NCBI RefSeq assembly: GCF_001742165.1
Contig: NZ_CP016442.1
Coordinates: forward strand, 3,224,001-3,288,000
Source of the DNA: Burkholderia stabilis
GTDB lineage: Bacteria; Pseudomonadota; Gammaproteobacteria; Burkholderiales; Burkholderiaceae
Reading direction: 5' to 3'
Length of the DNA stretch: 64,000 nucleotides
Shown here: in pieces, positions 17,638 through 26,986 of the stretch
How the letters are laid out: the number at the start of each line of letters is the position of its first letter
Numbering within the stretch: position 1 is the stretch's first letter
Position numbers and translations under genes: made by a program
Notes under the pieces: model-generated
What the model was told of the DNA's origin: nothing
The model's input: the letters and a program-made list of their open reading frames with translations, nothing else
The model's database searches: none

Positions 17638-18081
17638 ATGGAATGCGTGTTTTGCCGTGAAGACGGCGGCGAGGTGCTCTGGCAGGACGAGGCGCTGCGC
17701 GTCGTCCTCGCGACGGGCGAGCACGACTACCCGGGCTTCTGCCGGGTGATCTGGGGCGCGCACGTAGCCGAATTCTCCGATCTCGGCGAGCCCGAGCGGG
17801 CCCATCTGATGCGCGTGGTCTACGCGGTCGAGCGGGCGGTGCGTCGCGTGATGCAGCCGAACAAGGTGAATCTCGCGAGCCTCGGCAACATGGTGCCGCA
17901 CGTGCACTGGCACGTGATCCCGCGCTTCTCGAACGACGCCCATTTCCCGCAACCCGTGTGGGCACCGCGCCAGCGCAGCGTGTCCGAGGCGCTGCTGCGC
18001 TCGCGCGCCGCGCAGGCCTCGCTGCTGCACAATGCGGTGCGCGAGGAAATTCAACGCATGACAGATTCGAGGCAGCCATGA
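17638..18081 (+). CDS. HIT family protein
   Basis: Histidine-triad nucleotide-binding protein of 147 residues, expected to hydrolyse nucleotide-phosphoramidate or dinucleoside polyphosphate bonds. The triad is H88-V-H90-W-H92 in PHVHWHVIP. N-terminal C3 and C6 form a CxxC pair that in related proteins contributes to a metal site, but the matching second pair is not evident. An ATG at 17626 is in frame; the ATG at 17638 has GGGAG at the right spacing. The stop overlaps the next start as ATGA, so it is translationally coupled to the DUF971 gene. Confidence 0.88.
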   Translation: MECVFCREDGGEVLWQDEALRVVLATGEHDYPGFCRVIWGAHVAEFSDLGEPERAHLMRVVYAVERAVRRVMQPNKVNLASLGNMVPHVHWHVIPRFSNDAHFPQPVWAPRQRSVSEALLRSRAAQASLLHNAVREEIQRMTDSRQP

Positions 18082-18491
18082 GCGGTTTGACTTCCACGAC
18101 GCCGATTCCGTCCGGCGTCGTCGTGCACGCGGTGTCGCGCGTGCTCGAATTGCAGTACCCGAACGGCGACAGCTACCGGATTCCGTTCGAGCTGATGCGC
18201 GTCTATTCGCCGTCGGCCGAGGTGCGCGGCCACGGGCCCGGCCAGGAGACGCTGCAGACGGGCAAGCGCGAAGTGACGATCACCGCGCTCGAGGGCGTCG
18301 GCAACTATGCGCTGCAGCCGACGTTCTCCGACGGCCATTCGACCGGCATCTACTCGTGGGATCTGCTGTACGAACTGGCGACGCAGCAGGACGCGCTGTG
18401 GCGCGACTATTTCGACAAACTGAAGGCGGCGGGCGTCGAACGAGACGCCCCGATGCAGGCGGCCTCCGCGCCGCACGGCCACTGCCACTGA
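18078..18491 (+). CDS. DUF971 protein (gamma-butyrobetaine hydroxylase N-terminal-like)
   Basis: Protein of 137 residues formed almost entirely by a DUF971 domain, the fold found at the N-terminus of gamma-butyrobetaine hydroxylase. Diagnostic stretches are [26 protein letters not shown] and [19 protein letters not shown] (residues about 24-100). The C-terminus ends in a His/Cys-rich HGHCH that could bind metal. Stand-alone versions have been linked to Fe-S or molybdenum cofactor proteins, without firm function. It overlaps the HIT gene by 4 bp and lies 52 bp before ubiE. Confidence 0.87.
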   Translation: MSGLTSTTPIPSGVVVHAVSRVLELQYPNGDSYRIPFELMRVYSPSAEVRGHGPGQETLQTGKREVTITALEGVGNYALQPTFSDGHSTGIYSWDLLYELATQQDALWRDYFDKLKAAGVERDAPMQAASAPHGHCH

Positions 18492-18495
18492 AATC

Positions 18496-18520
18496 GACGG
18501 CGCCCGCTCGGCGCCGTCTT
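18496..18520 (+). terminator. Weak terminator-like hairpin before ubiE
   Basis: GACGGCGCC / GGCGCCGTC stem with a five-base loop followed only by TTG. It may cause partial termination between the DUF971 gene and ubiE. Confidence 0.4.
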
Positions 18521-18543
18521 GCCATTTACTGAGGATCAACGCG

Positions 18544-19275
18544 ATGAGCAAAACCCACTTCGGCTTCGAAAGCGTCGAGGAAACCGAAAAAGCGAAGAAA
18601 GTGGCGGGCGTGTTCCATTCGGTCGCGAGCAACTACGATCTGATGAACGACCTGATGTCGGCCGGCATGCACCGCGCGTGGAAGGCGTTCACGATCGCGC
18701 AGGCAAACGTGCGGCCCGGCTTCAAGGTGCTCGATATCGCGGCCGGTACCGGCGACCTGACCAAGTCGTTCGCGAAGGCGGCCGGCCCGACCGGTGAGGT
18801 CTGGCACACGGACATCAACGAATCGATGCTGCGCGTCGGCCGCGACCGGCTGCTCGACAAGGGCATCGTGACGCCGTCGCTGCTGTGCGACGCGGAGAAA
18901 ACACCCTTTCCGGACAACTACTTCGATGTCGTCACGGTCGCGTTCGGGCTGCGCAACATGACGCACAAGGACGCCGCGCTGGCTGAAATGCGCCGCGTGA
19001 CGAAGCCCGGCGGCCGCGTGATGGTGCTGGAATTCTCGAAAGTCTGGGATCCGCTGAAAAAAGCGTACGATCTGTATTCTTTCAAAGTATTACCGTGGCT
19101 TGGCGACAAGTTCGCGAAAGATGCTGAAAGTTACCGGTATCTTGCCGAATCTATCCGGATGCATCCGGATCAGGACACGCTGAAGACGATGATGGAACAA
19201 GCGGGCCTCGATGCCGTCAAATATTACAATTTGTCAGGTGGCGTGGTAGCTTTACACATGGGAACCAAGTACTAA
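18544..19275 (+). CDS. ubiE: Demethylmenaquinone/2-octaprenyl-6-methoxy-benzoquinol methylase UbiE
   Basis: SAM-dependent C-methyltransferase of ubiquinone synthesis, 243 residues, the usual size. Seen: the N-terminal [25 protein letters not shown] signature, the SAM-binding motif [12 protein letters not shown] near residue 62, the second UbiE signature [20 protein letters not shown], and the C-terminal [15 protein letters not shown]. It heads a ubiquinone block with ubiJ and ubiB, as in E. coli, but with a Tim44-like gene inserted after it. Confidence 0.97.
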   Translation: MSKTHFGFESVEETEKAKKVAGVFHSVASNYDLMNDLMSAGMHRAWKAFTIAQANVRPGFKVLDIAAGTGDLTKSFAKAAGPTGEVWHTDINESMLRVGRDRLLDKGIVTPSLLCDAEKTPFPDNYFDVVTVAFGLRNMTHKDAALAEMRRVTKPGGRVMVLEFSKVWDPLKKAYDLYSFKVLPWLGDKFAKDAESYRYLAESIRMHPDQDTLKTMMEQAGLDAVKYYNLSGGVVALHMGTKY

Positions 19276-19317
19276 GGGGTTCTTTCCATACATTCGCCTT
19301 ACAATTTGGAGAAAGTG

Positions 19318-20349
19318 ATGTCCGAATCGCGTTCGTTGTTCAACCGTAGCAAGCCGTCGAAGCCGTGGGCTCGACGGGTCGGCACGCTGCTGATGGTCGG
19401 CCTGCTCACGGCCGGCACGTTCGCATCGCTCGACGCCGAAGCCAAGCGCATGGGCGGCGGGCGCAGCATCGGCCGCCAGAACTCCACCGTCACGCAGCGC
19501 CAGGCCACGCCGCCCGCGCAGCAGCCGATGCAGCAGGCCGCGCCGTCGCAGGCGCAGCGTGCGAACCCGGCCGCACCCACGCCGGCCGCGCAGCCCAACC
19601 GCTCGCGCTGGCTCGGGCCGATCGCCGGCCTCGCGGCCGGTCTCGGCATCGCGGCGCTGCTGTCGCACTTTGGCCTCGGCGAGGCGTTCGCCGGCATGAT
19701 GTCGAACATCATCGTGATCGCGCTGCTCGCGTTCGTCGGCATCTGGCTGATCCGCAAGTTCATGAACCGTCGTCGCACGCAGGAGCCGGCGTACTCGGTC
19801 GGCGGCTCGGCGTCGTCGTCGGGCGGCTATTCGCAAAGCCCGTCGTTCCAGCAGGCCAACACCGGCAGCAACTATGCGGGCAGCGGCAGCAGCTACGCGA
19901 GCGAAGCGCAAGGCGTGTTCGGCGGCGGTGCCGCGGCTGCCGGCGCGGCAGCGGCTGCGGCCGCGCCGCTCCAGGTGCCGGCCGGCTTCGACACCGAAGC
20001 GTTCCTGCGCAGCGCGAAGGTCTATTTCGTGCGCCTGCAGGCCGCGTGGGACCAGGGCAACCTGGCCGACATCCGCGAGTTCACGACGCCTGAAATGTTC
20101 GCCGAGATCAAGATCGACCTCGATTCGCGCGGCAACGAGTCGAATCAGACCGACGTCGTGCAGCTCGACGGAGAACTGGTCGCAATCGAGGATCGCGGCA
20201 TCGAGCAGTCGGCGAGCGTGCGCTTCCATGGCCTGATCCGCGAATCGGCGAATGCGTCGGCCGCGCCGTTCGACGAAGTGTGGAACCTGTCGAAGTCGGG
20301 CAGTCAGGGCTGGCTGCTCGCGGGCATCCAGCAGATCAACACGCACTGA
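19318..20349 (+). CDS. Tim44-like domain membrane protein
   Basis: Membrane protein of 343 residues. The N-terminus has a basic stretch followed by a hydrophobic segment (VGTLLMVGLLTAGTFA), probably a signal or anchor. Next come the conserved KRMGGGRSIGRQ, a Gln/Pro/Ala-rich linker, two adjacent transmembrane segments at about residues 100-150, a Ser/Gly-rich linker, and a C-terminal Tim44-like domain (about 220-343, beginning DTEAFLRSAKVYFVRLQ and ending GWLLAGIQQI). Mitochondrial Tim44 tethers an import motor; the bacterial role is unknown. It lies between ubiE and ubiJ, suggesting a link to the inner-membrane ubiquinone machinery. Start behind GGAGAAAG. Confidence 0.88.
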   Translation: MSESRSLFNRSKPSKPWARRVGTLLMVGLLTAGTFASLDAEAKRMGGGRSIGRQNSTVTQRQATPPAQQPMQQAAPSQAQRANPAAPTPAAQPNRSRWLGPIAGLAAGLGIAALLSHFGLGEAFAGMMSNIIVIALLAFVGIWLIRKFMNRRRTQEPAYSVGGSASSSGGYSQSPSFQQANTGSNYAGSGSSYASEAQGVFGGGAAAAGAAAAAAAPLQVPAGFDTEAFLRSAKVYFVRLQAAWDQGNLADIREFTTPEMFAEIKIDLDSRGNESNQTDVVQLDGELVAIEDRGIEQSASVRFHGLIRESANASAAPFDEVWNLSKSGSQGWLLAGIQQINTH

Positions 20350-20464
20350 GCGTGACCGGCGGCCGGTGCCGCCGGACACCCGGGCGACGGCCGCCGCACT
20401 GCGACCGCTTGCCACCGGGGTGTACGGTCGGGCACGGTCTGCCGACGATCCGACGTTACAATAG

Positions 20465-20500
20465 AAACCCGCGTGGGCGCCCGGCCTGCGCGGGTTTTTT
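20465..20500 (+). terminator. Intrinsic terminator between the Tim44-like gene and ubiJ
   Basis: AAACCCGCG / CGCGGGTTT stem followed by TTT, only 14 bp before the ubiJ start. Either ubiJ has a promoter overlapping this region or termination here is partial. Confidence 0.6.
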
Positions 20501-20513
20501 CTTTCCCAGCCCG

Positions 20514-21140
20514 ATGACCTTTGCCGCCAAGCCTTTTGCTGCTGCTGTCAATCACCTGCTCGCGCGCGAATCGTGGGCGCGCGACCGCCTGATTCCCTAT
20601 GCGGGCAAGACTGCCCGGATCGACGTGCCGCCCGTCACGCTCACGCTGCTGGTGCAGCCCGACGGCTATCTGTCGGCTGTCGACGCGCACGATGCGCAGC
20701 AGGTCGACGTGTCGATCGCACTCGCGGGCGACACCGTCGCCGCTTTCCTGCAGGGCGGCCAGGCGGCCGTGATGAAGCACGTGAAGATCGAGGGCGATGC
20801 CGAGTTCGCGACGCAGATCGCGAAGCTGGCCGAGCACCTGCGCTGGGAACCGGAAGAAGATCTCGCGAAGCTGGTCGGTGACGCGGCGGCGCACCGGATC
20901 GCGACGGTCGTGCGCGACGCCGGCGCGCGCGCGCGACGTACCGGCCGCAATGTGCTCGATTCCGTCGCCGAGTACTGGCTCGACGAGAATCCGCAAGTCG
21001 TCCGGCGCACGGCGCTCGGCGGCTTCGATGCCGAACTGGCGCGCGCGCGCGATGCGCTCGCGCGGGTCGAAAAGCGGGTCGAGCGACTCGAACAAAAAAT
21101 CGGCGCGAGCGCGGGTTCAGGCCCGCGCGGCGCGCACTGA
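20514..21140 (+). CDS. ubiJ: Ubiquinone biosynthesis accessory factor UbiJ (SCP2 domain)
   Basis: Accessory factor of aerobic ubiquinone synthesis, 208 residues, acting in the soluble Ubi complex by binding the lipid intermediates. The N-terminal half is an SCP2-type lipid-binding domain (about 15-120, including VALAGDTVAAFLQGG-like and VKIEGDAEFATQIAKL stretches). The C-terminus is a charged coiled coil (DALARVEKRVERLEQKI). Position between ubiE and ubiB matches E. coli yigP/ubiJ, which supports the name despite low family sequence conservation. Confidence 0.88.
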   Translation: MTFAAKPFAAAVNHLLARESWARDRLIPYAGKTARIDVPPVTLTLLVQPDGYLSAVDAHDAQQVDVSIALAGDTVAAFLQGGQAAVMKHVKIEGDAEFATQIAKLAEHLRWEPEEDLAKLVGDAAAHRIATVVRDAGARARRTGRNVLDSVAEYWLDENPQVVRRTALGGFDAELARARDALARVEKRVERLEQKIGASAGSGPRGAH

Positions 21141-21152
21141 GGGCCGCAGGGC

Positions 21153-22730
21153 ATGCGCATTTTCCGTTTCATCAAGATTGTCTACACCGTCATCCGCTTT
21201 GGTCTCGACGAAGTGATGCTGTCCCGGATCGACGACCGGCGCGTGAAGCTGCTGTTGCGGATCACGACGATCGGCCGCCGCTATTCCGATCCGCCCGCCG
21301 TGCGGCTGCGTCACGCGCTCGAAAGCCTCGGCCCGATCTTCGTGAAGTTCGGCCAGGTGCTGTCGACGCGCCGCGACCTGCTGTCCGTCGATTTCGCGAA
21401 CGAACTCGCGAAGCTGCAGGACCAGGTGCCCCCGTTCGATTCGGCGGTCGCGATCGCGATCATCGAGAAGTCGCTCGGTGCGCCCGTCGACGAGCTGTTC
21501 GACGAATTCGAGCGCGAGCCGATCGCGAGCGCGTCGATCGCGCAGGTGCATTTCGCGAAGCTCAAGCAGGGCGTGCACGCAGGCAAGGCCGTCGCAGTCA
21601 AGGTGCTGCGTCCGAACATGCTGTCGGTGATCGATTCGGATCTCGCGCTGATGCGTGACATCGCGATCTGGACCGAGCGCATGTGGGCCGACGGCCGGCG
21701 CCTGAAACCGCGCGAGGTCGTCGCCGAATTCGACAAGTACCTGCACGACGAGCTCGACTTGATGCGCGAGGCCGCGAACGGCAGCCAGTTGCGCCGCAAC
21801 TTCGCGGGCCTCGACCTGCTGCTCGTGCCCGAGATGTTCTGGGATTTCTCGACGTCGCAGGTGCTCGTGATGGAGCGCATGACCGGCGTGCCGATCAGCC
21901 AGGTCGAGACGCTGCGCTCGGCTGGCGTCGACATCAAGAAGCTGGCGCGCGAGGGCGTCGAGATCTTCTTCACGCAGGTGTTCCGCGACGGCTTCTTCCA
22001 TGCGGACATGCACCCCGGCAACATCCAGGTGAGCCTCGATCCGAACACGTTCGGCCGCTACATCGCGCTCGATTTCGGGATCGTCGGCGCGCTGTCCGAT
22101 TTCGACAAGAACTACCTCGCGCAGAACTTCCTCGCGTTCTTCAAGCGCGACTACCACCGTGTCGCGACGCTGCACCTCGAATCGGGCTGGGTGCCGCCCG
22201 AGACGCGCGTCGAGGAACTCGAAAGCGCGATCCGCGCGGTGTGCGAGCCGTATTTCGACCGCGCGCTGAAGGACATCTCGCTCGGCCAGGTGCTGATGCG
22301 CCTGTTCTCGACGTCGCGCCGCTTCAACGTCGAGATCCAGCCGCAACTCGTGCTGCTGCAGAAGACGATGCTGAACGTCGAAGGGCTTGGCCGTTCGCTC
22401 GATCCCGAACTCGACCTGTGGAAGACCGCGAAGCCGTACCTCGAGCGCTGGATGACCGAGCAGATCGGCTTGCGCGGCTGGTACGAGCGCTTCAAGGTCG
22501 AGGCGCCGCAGTGGAGCAAGACGCTGCCGCAGCTGCCGCGCCTGATCCACCATGCGATGGCGGCGCGCCATGACGCGCCGCGCGCCGCGAGCGAGGACCT
22601 GATGCGCCAGATCCTCATCGAGCAGAAACGTACGAACCGGCTGCTGCAGGCGCTGCTGATCTTCGGCCTTGCCGTCGGCGTCGGGGCGCTCGTCGCGCGC
22701 GTGTTGCTCGCGCTCGCGTACGGCGCATGA
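21153..22730 (+). CDS. ubiB: Ubiquinone biosynthesis regulatory protein kinase-like UbiB
   Basis: ABC1/ADCK-family atypical kinase/ATPase needed for ubiquinone synthesis, 525 residues. Seen: the family KxGQ motif as [15 protein letters not shown] near residue 64, the alanine-rich nucleotide loop [14 protein letters not shown] near 125, [11 protein letters not shown] near 285, and the metal motif [13 protein letters not shown]-terminal hydrophobic hairpin ([22 protein letters not shown]) anchors it in the inner membrane. It follows ubiJ by 12 bp and its stop is 17 bp before the next start. Confidence 0.97.
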   Translation: MRIFRFIKIVYTVIRFGLDEVMLSRIDDRRVKLLLRITTIGRRYSDPPAVRLRHALESLGPIFVKFGQVLSTRRDLLSVDFANELAKLQDQVPPFDSAVAIAIIEKSLGAPVDELFDEFEREPIASASIAQVHFAKLKQGVHAGKAVAVKVLRPNMLSVIDSDLALMRDIAIWTERMWADGRRLKPREVVAEFDKYLHDELDLMREAANGSQLRRNFAGLDLLLVPEMFWDFSTSQVLVMERMTGVPISQVETLRSAGVDIKKLAREGVEIFFTQVFRDGFFHADMHPGNIQVSLDPNTFGRYIALDFGIVGALSDFDKNYLAQNFLAFFKRDYHRVATLHLESGWVPPETRVEELESAIRAVCEPYFDRALKDISLGQVLMRLFSTSRRFNVEIQPQLVLLQKTMLNVEGLGRSLDPELDLWKTAKPYLERWMTEQIGLRGWYERFKVEAPQWSKTLPQLPRLIHHAMAARHDAPRAASEDLMRQILIEQKRTNRLLQALLIFGLAVGVGALVARVLLALAYGA

Positions 22731-22747
22731 CCGAAAGGAGTCGCGCG

Positions 22748-23374
22748 ATGCCTGATTCGAAGCAACCGGCCGCACCGTCGGCCGCCGATTTCGCGACGCG
22801 CGACCCCGGCAACGCGTCGTTCTGGGACGAACGTTTCGAGCGCGGAGTGACGCCGTGGGAGTTCGGCGGCGTGCCCGACGGCTTTCGCGTATTTGCGCAC
22901 CGGCTCGAGCCGTGCGCGGTGCTGATTCCCGGCTGCGGCAGTGCACAGGAGGCCGGGTGGCTCGCGCAAGCCGGCTGGCCCGTGCGTGCGATCGATTTCG
23001 CCGCGCAGGCAGTGGCGGCCGCGAAGGCGCAGCTCGGCGCGCATGCGGACGTCGTCGAGCAGGCCGACTTCTTCGCTTACCAGCCGCCGTTCGACGTGCA
23101 GTGGGTGTACGAGCGCGCGTTCCTGTGCGCGCTGCCGCCGAGCCTGCGCGCCGGCTACGCGGCGCGGATGGCCGAGTTGCTGCCCGCGGACGCATTGCTG
23201 GCCGGCTATTTCTTCCTGATGGCGAAACCGAAGGGGCCGCCGTTCGGAATCGAGCGCGCCGAACTCGACGCACTGCTCACGCCATACTTCGAACTGATCG
23301 AGGATTTGCCCGTGACGGATTCGCTGCCCGTATTCGAAGGGCACGAGCGCTGGCTCACGTGGCGCCGCCGCTGA
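22748..23374 (+). CDS. SAM-dependent methyltransferase, TPMT family
   Basis: Class I methyltransferase of 208 residues resembling the thiopurine S-methyltransferase family. Seen: FWDERFERGVTPWEFGGVP at residues 24-42, the SAM-binding loop VLIPGCGSAQEAGWLAQAGW near 60, AIDFAAQAV, and YERAFLCALPPSLR. Substrates in bacteria include tellurite, selenite and thiols; none can be assigned here. Start at the ATG behind AAAGGAG (22734-22740) rather than the upstream ATG at 22727 that overlaps the ubiB stop. Confidence 0.87.
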   Translation: MPDSKQPAAPSAADFATRDPGNASFWDERFERGVTPWEFGGVPDGFRVFAHRLEPCAVLIPGCGSAQEAGWLAQAGWPVRAIDFAAQAVAAAKAQLGAHADVVEQADFFAYQPPFDVQWVYERAFLCALPPSLRAGYAARMAELLPADALLAGYFFLMAKPKGPPFGIERAELDALLTPYFELIEDLPVTDSLPVFEGHERWLTWRRR

Positions 23375-23419
23375 CGCGCGGGCGCAGCGGCCGTTACCGG
23401 AACGCGCGAAGGTTTCGGC

Positions 23420-23425
23420 TATAAT
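23420..23425 (+). promoter_or_regulatory. Candidate -10 box upstream of the FmdB gene
   Basis: A perfect TATAAT 45 bp before the ATG, in otherwise GC-rich DNA. The best upstream partner, TTACCG at 23394, has a 20-bp spacer, which is too long, so the promoter is only tentative. Confidence 0.4.
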
Positions 23426-23469
23426 TCAAGGTTTTGCAAGCCGTTTCCAGTTTCCGCGGGAAAAATATC

Positions 23470-23751
23470 ATGCCGATCTACGCCTATCGATGCGAAGCGT
23501 GTGGTTTCGCGAAGGACGTGCTCCAGAAGATGAGCGACGCGCCGCTGTCGCAGTGCCCGGAATGCGGGAAGGATGCGTTTCGCAAGCAGGTCACTGCTGC
23601 GGGCTTTCAGCTGAAGGGTTCGGGTTGGTATGTCACCGATTTCCGTGGCGGTTCTGGCGGCGCCAGCGCGCCGGCTGCGGCGAGTACCGAAAGCACGACG
23701 ACGACGAGCGCCGCGCCAGTTCCGGCTGCAGCGCCCGCCGCCAGTAGTTGA
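23470..23751 (+). CDS. FmdB family zinc-ribbon protein
   Basis: Small protein of 93 residues. The N-terminal zinc ribbon has two cysteine pairs, C8-x-x-C11 in YRCEACG and C29-x-x-C32 in QCPECGK. It is followed by the family QVTAAGFQLKGSGWYVTDFRGG stretch (split by length), then a Ser/Thr/Ala/Pro-rich disordered tail. FmdB-type proteins are named for a putative regulator of formamidase, but they are widespread small zinc proteins of uncertain function. It heads the block with DUF502 and aspS. Confidence 0.92.
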   Translation: MPIYAYRCEACGFAKDVLQKMSDAPLSQCPECGKDAFRKQVTAAGFQLKGSGWYVTDFRGGSGGASAPAAASTESTTTTSAAPVPAAAPAASS

Positions 23752-23812
23752 CCGTCGCGGCTCGACCGGGCCGCGACCACACCGCGCCATCGGCGCGGTT
23801 CATTGACGGCAG

Positions 23813-24463
23813 ATGATGAAAAAGACGACCCTGAAATCGGTGTTTCTGACCGGCCTGCTGGTTCTCGTCCCGCTCGCGATCACGCTGTGGGTGCTCGGCC
23901 TCATCATCGGCACGATGGACCAGACGCTGCTCCTGCTGCCCGAATCGTGGCAGCCCGAGCGGATGCTCGGCTTCCACCTGCCGGGAATCGGCGCGGTGCT
24001 GACGCTCGCGTTCATCTTTGTCGTCGGGCTGGCCACGCGGAACTTCATCGGCCAGAAGCTCGTCACGTGGTGGAACGCGGTCGTGCGTCACATCCCGGTC
24101 GTCGGGCCGATCTACACGAGCGTCAAGCAGGTGTCGGACACGCTGCTGTCGAGCAGCGGCAACGCGTTCCGCAAGGCGCTACTGATCGAATACCCGCGCC
24201 GCGGCTCGTATACGATCGCGTTTCTGACCGGCGCGCCCGGCGGCGACGTGGTCAACCATCTGACGGAAGAGTACGTGAGCGTGTACGTGCCCACGACGCC
24301 GAACCCGACGTCCGGCTTCTTCCTGATGCTGCCGAAGAGTGAAGTCATCGAACTCGACATGTCGGTCGATGCCGCGCTCAAGTACATCGTCTCGATGGGC
24401 GTCGTGGCGCCCCCGGCGCCGGTTCCGGCGCCCGCCCGCCGCCCCGTCGAGCCGCCGCTGTAA
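23813..24463 (+). CDS. DUF502 membrane protein
   Basis: Integral inner-membrane protein of 216 residues with two transmembrane segments (VFLTGLLVLVPLAITLWVLG at about 9-28 and VLTLAFIFVVGLATR at about 61-75). A conserved soluble domain follows (VVGPIYTSVKQVSDTL, VYVPTTPNPTSGFFLMLPKSEV, and SVDAALKYIVSMGVV near the C-terminus). The family function is not established. Position between fmdB and aspS is the usual one in this group of bacteria. Start at the first of two adjacent ATGs. Confidence 0.92.
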   Translation: MMKKTTLKSVFLTGLLVLVPLAITLWVLGLIIGTMDQTLLLLPESWQPERMLGFHLPGIGAVLTLAFIFVVGLATRNFIGQKLVTWWNAVVRHIPVVGPIYTSVKQVSDTLLSSSGNAFRKALLIEYPRRGSYTIAFLTGAPGGDVVNHLTEEYVSVYVPTTPNPTSGFFLMLPKSEVIELDMSVDAALKYIVSMGVVAPPAPVPAPARRPVEPPL

Positions 24464-24530
24464 GTAAAGAATCATCGCCCGGGCCGCGCGTTGCGGCGCC
24501 CGTTGATCAAACCGAACGAAAGCAAACATC

Positions 24531-26333
24531 ATGTCGATGCGTACTGAATACTGCGGTCTCGTGACCGAACACCTGCTGGGCCAAACCGTGTCGCTGTGCG
24601 GCTGGGTGCAGCGCCGCCGCGATCACGGCGGTGTGATCTTCATCGACCTGCGCGATCGTGAAGGCCTCGTGCAGGTGGTGTGCGACCCGGATCGCGCGGA
24701 GATGTTCGCGACCGCCGAAGGCGTGCGCAACGAGTTCTGCGTGCAGATCAAGGGCCTCGTGCGCAACCGTCCGGACGGCACGGTCAACGCCGGCCTGAAG
24801 AGCGGCAAGATCGAAGTGCTGTGCCACGAATTGAACGTGCTGAACGCATCGGTCACGCCGCCGTTCCAGCTCGACGACGACAACCTGTCGGAAACGACGC
24901 GCCTCACGCACCGCGTGCTCGACCTGCGCCGTCCGCAGATGCAGCACAACCTGCGCCTGCGCTACCGCGTCGCGATCGAGGCGCGCAAGTACCTCGACGA
25001 GCAGGGCTTCATCGACATCGAAACGCCGATGCTCACGAAGAGCACGCCGGAAGGCGCGCGCGACTACCTCGTGCCGTCGCGCGTGAACGCAGGTCAGTTC
25101 TTCGCGCTGCCGCAGTCGCCGCAGCTGTTCAAGCAGCTGCTGATGGTCGCGAACTTCGACCGCTACTACCAGATCACCAAGTGCTTCCGCGACGAAGACC
25201 TTCGCGCCGATCGGCAGCCGGAATTCACGCAGATCGACTGCGAGACGTCGTTCCTCGGCGAGCAGGAAATTCGTGACCTGTTCGAAGACATGATCCGTCA
25301 CATCTTCAAGACGACGATCGACGTCGAGCTCGACGCGAAATTCCCGGTGATGCCGTACTCGGAAGCGATGGCGCGTTTCGGCTCGGACAAGCCGGACCTG
25401 CGCGTGCAGCTCGAATTCACCGAGCTGACCGACGCGATGAAGGACGTCGATTTCAAGGTGTTCAGCACGCCGGCCAACGCGAAGGACGGCCGTGTCGCGG
25501 CGCTGCGCGTGCCGAAGGGCAGCGAGCTGTCGCGCGGCGACATCGACGGTTACACGGAATTCGTGCGCATCTACGGCGCGAAGGGCCTCGCATGGATCAA
25601 GGTCAACGAGAAGGCGAAGGGCCGCGACGGCCTGCAGAGCCCGATCGTCAAGAACCTGCACGACGCATCGATCGCGGCGATCCTCGAGCGCACCGGCGCT
25701 GAAGACGGCGACATCATCTTCTTCGCGGCCGACCGCGCGAAGGTGGTCAACGACAGCCTCGGCGCGCTGCGCCTGAAGATCGGCCATTCGGAATTCGGCA
25801 AGGCCAACGGCCTCGTCCAGGCCGGCTGGAAGCCGCTGTGGGTCGTCGACTTCCCGATGTTCGAATACGACGACGAAGATGCGCGCTACGTCGCTGCCCA
25901 CCACCCGTTCACGAGCCCGAAGGACGAGCACCTCGAGTACCTCGAGACCGATCCGGGCCGCTGCCTCGCGAAGGCATACGACATGGTGCTGAACGGCTGG
26001 GAAATCGGCGGCGGCTCGGTGCGTATCCACCGCGAGGAAGTGCAGAGCAAGGTGTTCCGCGCGCTGAAGATCGGCGCGGAAGAAGCCCAGCTGAAATTCG
26101 GCTTCCTGCTGGACGCGCTGCAGTACGGCGCGCCGCCGCACGGCGGTATCGCATTCGGTCTCGACCGCATCGTCACGATGATGGCCGGCGCCGATTCGAT
26201 CCGCGACGTGATCGCGTTCCCGAAGACGCAGCGTGCGCAGGATCTGCTCACGCAAGCGCCGAGCCCGGTCGACGAGCGTCAACTGCGCGAACTGCACATC
26301 CGTCTGCGTCAGCCGGAGCAGCCGAAGGCGTAA
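24531..26333 (+). CDS. aspS: Aspartate--tRNA ligase
   Basis: Class II aminoacyl-tRNA synthetase of 600 residues. Order seen: an N-terminal OB anticodon-binding fold ([22 protein letters not shown] near 20), motif 2 ([19 protein letters not shown] near 218), a bacterial GAD insert, and motif 3 ([13 protein letters not shown] near 540). In organisms lacking asparaginyl-tRNA synthetase the enzyme is non-discriminating and charges tRNA-Asn too; the window does not decide this. It is followed by a tandem hairpin terminator. Confidence 0.97.
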   Translation: MSMRTEYCGLVTEHLLGQTVSLCGWVQRRRDHGGVIFIDLRDREGLVQVVCDPDRAEMFATAEGVRNEFCVQIKGLVRNRPDGTVNAGLKSGKIEVLCHELNVLNASVTPPFQLDDDNLSETTRLTHRVLDLRRPQMQHNLRLRYRVAIEARKYLDEQGFIDIETPMLTKSTPEGARDYLVPSRVNAGQFFALPQSPQLFKQLLMVANFDRYYQITKCFRDEDLRADRQPEFTQIDCETSFLGEQEIRDLFEDMIRHIFKTTIDVELDAKFPVMPYSEAMARFGSDKPDLRVQLEFTELTDAMKDVDFKVFSTPANAKDGRVAALRVPKGSELSRGDIDGYTEFVRIYGAKGLAWIKVNEKAKGRDGLQSPIVKNLHDASIAAILERTGAEDGDIIFFAADRAKVVNDSLGALRLKIGHSEFGKANGLVQAGWKPLWVVDFPMFEYDDEDARYVAAHHPFTSPKDEHLEYLETDPGRCLAKAYDMVLNGWEIGGGSVRIHREEVQSKVFRALKIGAEEAQLKFGFLLDALQYGAPPHGGIAFGLDRIVTMMAGADSIRDVIAFPKTQRAQDLLTQAPSPVDERQLRELHIRLRQPEQPKA

Positions 26334-26349
26334 CGCGCTTCCGGCAGGG

Positions 26350-26416
26350 CGTGTGCGCGGCGACGCGCACACGAAGCAAACGAAAAAGGCGCTGCGATGC
26401 GCCTTTTTCGTTTTTT
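26350..26416 (+). terminator. Tandem hairpins ending the aspS transcript
   Basis: First hairpin CGTGTGCGC / GCGCACACG (26350-26373). The second is a 14-bp stem AACGAAAAAGGCGC / GCGCCTTTTTCGTT followed by TTTT (26379-26416), a classic intrinsic terminator 45 bp after the aspS stop. Confidence 0.8.
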
Positions 26417-26491
26417 GCGGTACAGTCGCAGCACTTGCCGCACGTTCGGAGCACATGCCCGGCGCGCGGCCCCGTGCCGCATGAAACAAAG

Positions 26492-26986
26492 ATGACGAAG
26501 CCGCCGAAAATCCCCGAATCCGTTCTCGTCGTGATCTACACGCCCGACCTCGATGTGCTGGTGATCAAACGTGCCGACCAGCCCGATTTCTGGCAATCGG
26601 TGACCGGATCGAAGGACGCGCTCGACGAGCCGCTCGCGGTCACTGCCGCGCGCGAAGTGGCCGAGGAAACCGGCATCTCGGTCGGCACGCCCGACGTGCC
26701 CGCCAGCGCGCTCGTCGACTGGCGCCACCGGATCGAATACGGCATCTATCCGCAATACCTGCACCGCTATGCACCGGGCGTCACGCGCAATACCGAACAC
26801 TGGTTCGGCCTGTGCGTGCCGCATCGCGTCGACGTGACACTGTCGCCGCGCGAGCATGTCGATCACGCCTGGCTGCCGTTCCGCGAGGCTGCCGCGCGCT
26901 GCTTTTCGCCGTCGAACGCCGAGGCGATCCTGCAATTGCCCGCGCGCATGGTGCTCTCGCGCGCGCCGCACGGCTCGTCCGCATGA
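26492..26986 (+). CDS. nudB: Dihydroneopterin triphosphate diphosphatase (NudB)
   Basis: Nudix hydrolase of 164 residues that removes pyrophosphate from dihydroneopterin triphosphate in folate synthesis. Recognised from PDFWQSVTGS and HRYAPGVTRNTEHWFGL, which are nearly identical to E. coli NudB. The Nudix box (from GSKDALDE to REVAEETGI) has six rather than five residues between its first Gly and Glu, a one-residue loop insertion. Its stop overlaps the next gene's start as ATGA, so the two are translationally coupled. Confidence 0.9.
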   Translation: MTKPPKIPESVLVVIYTPDLDVLVIKRADQPDFWQSVTGSKDALDEPLAVTAAREVAEETGISVGTPDVPASALVDWRHRIEYGIYPQYLHRYAPGVTRNTEHWFGLCVPHRVDVTLSPREHVDHAWLPFREAAARCFSPSNAEAILQLPARMVLSRAPHGSSA

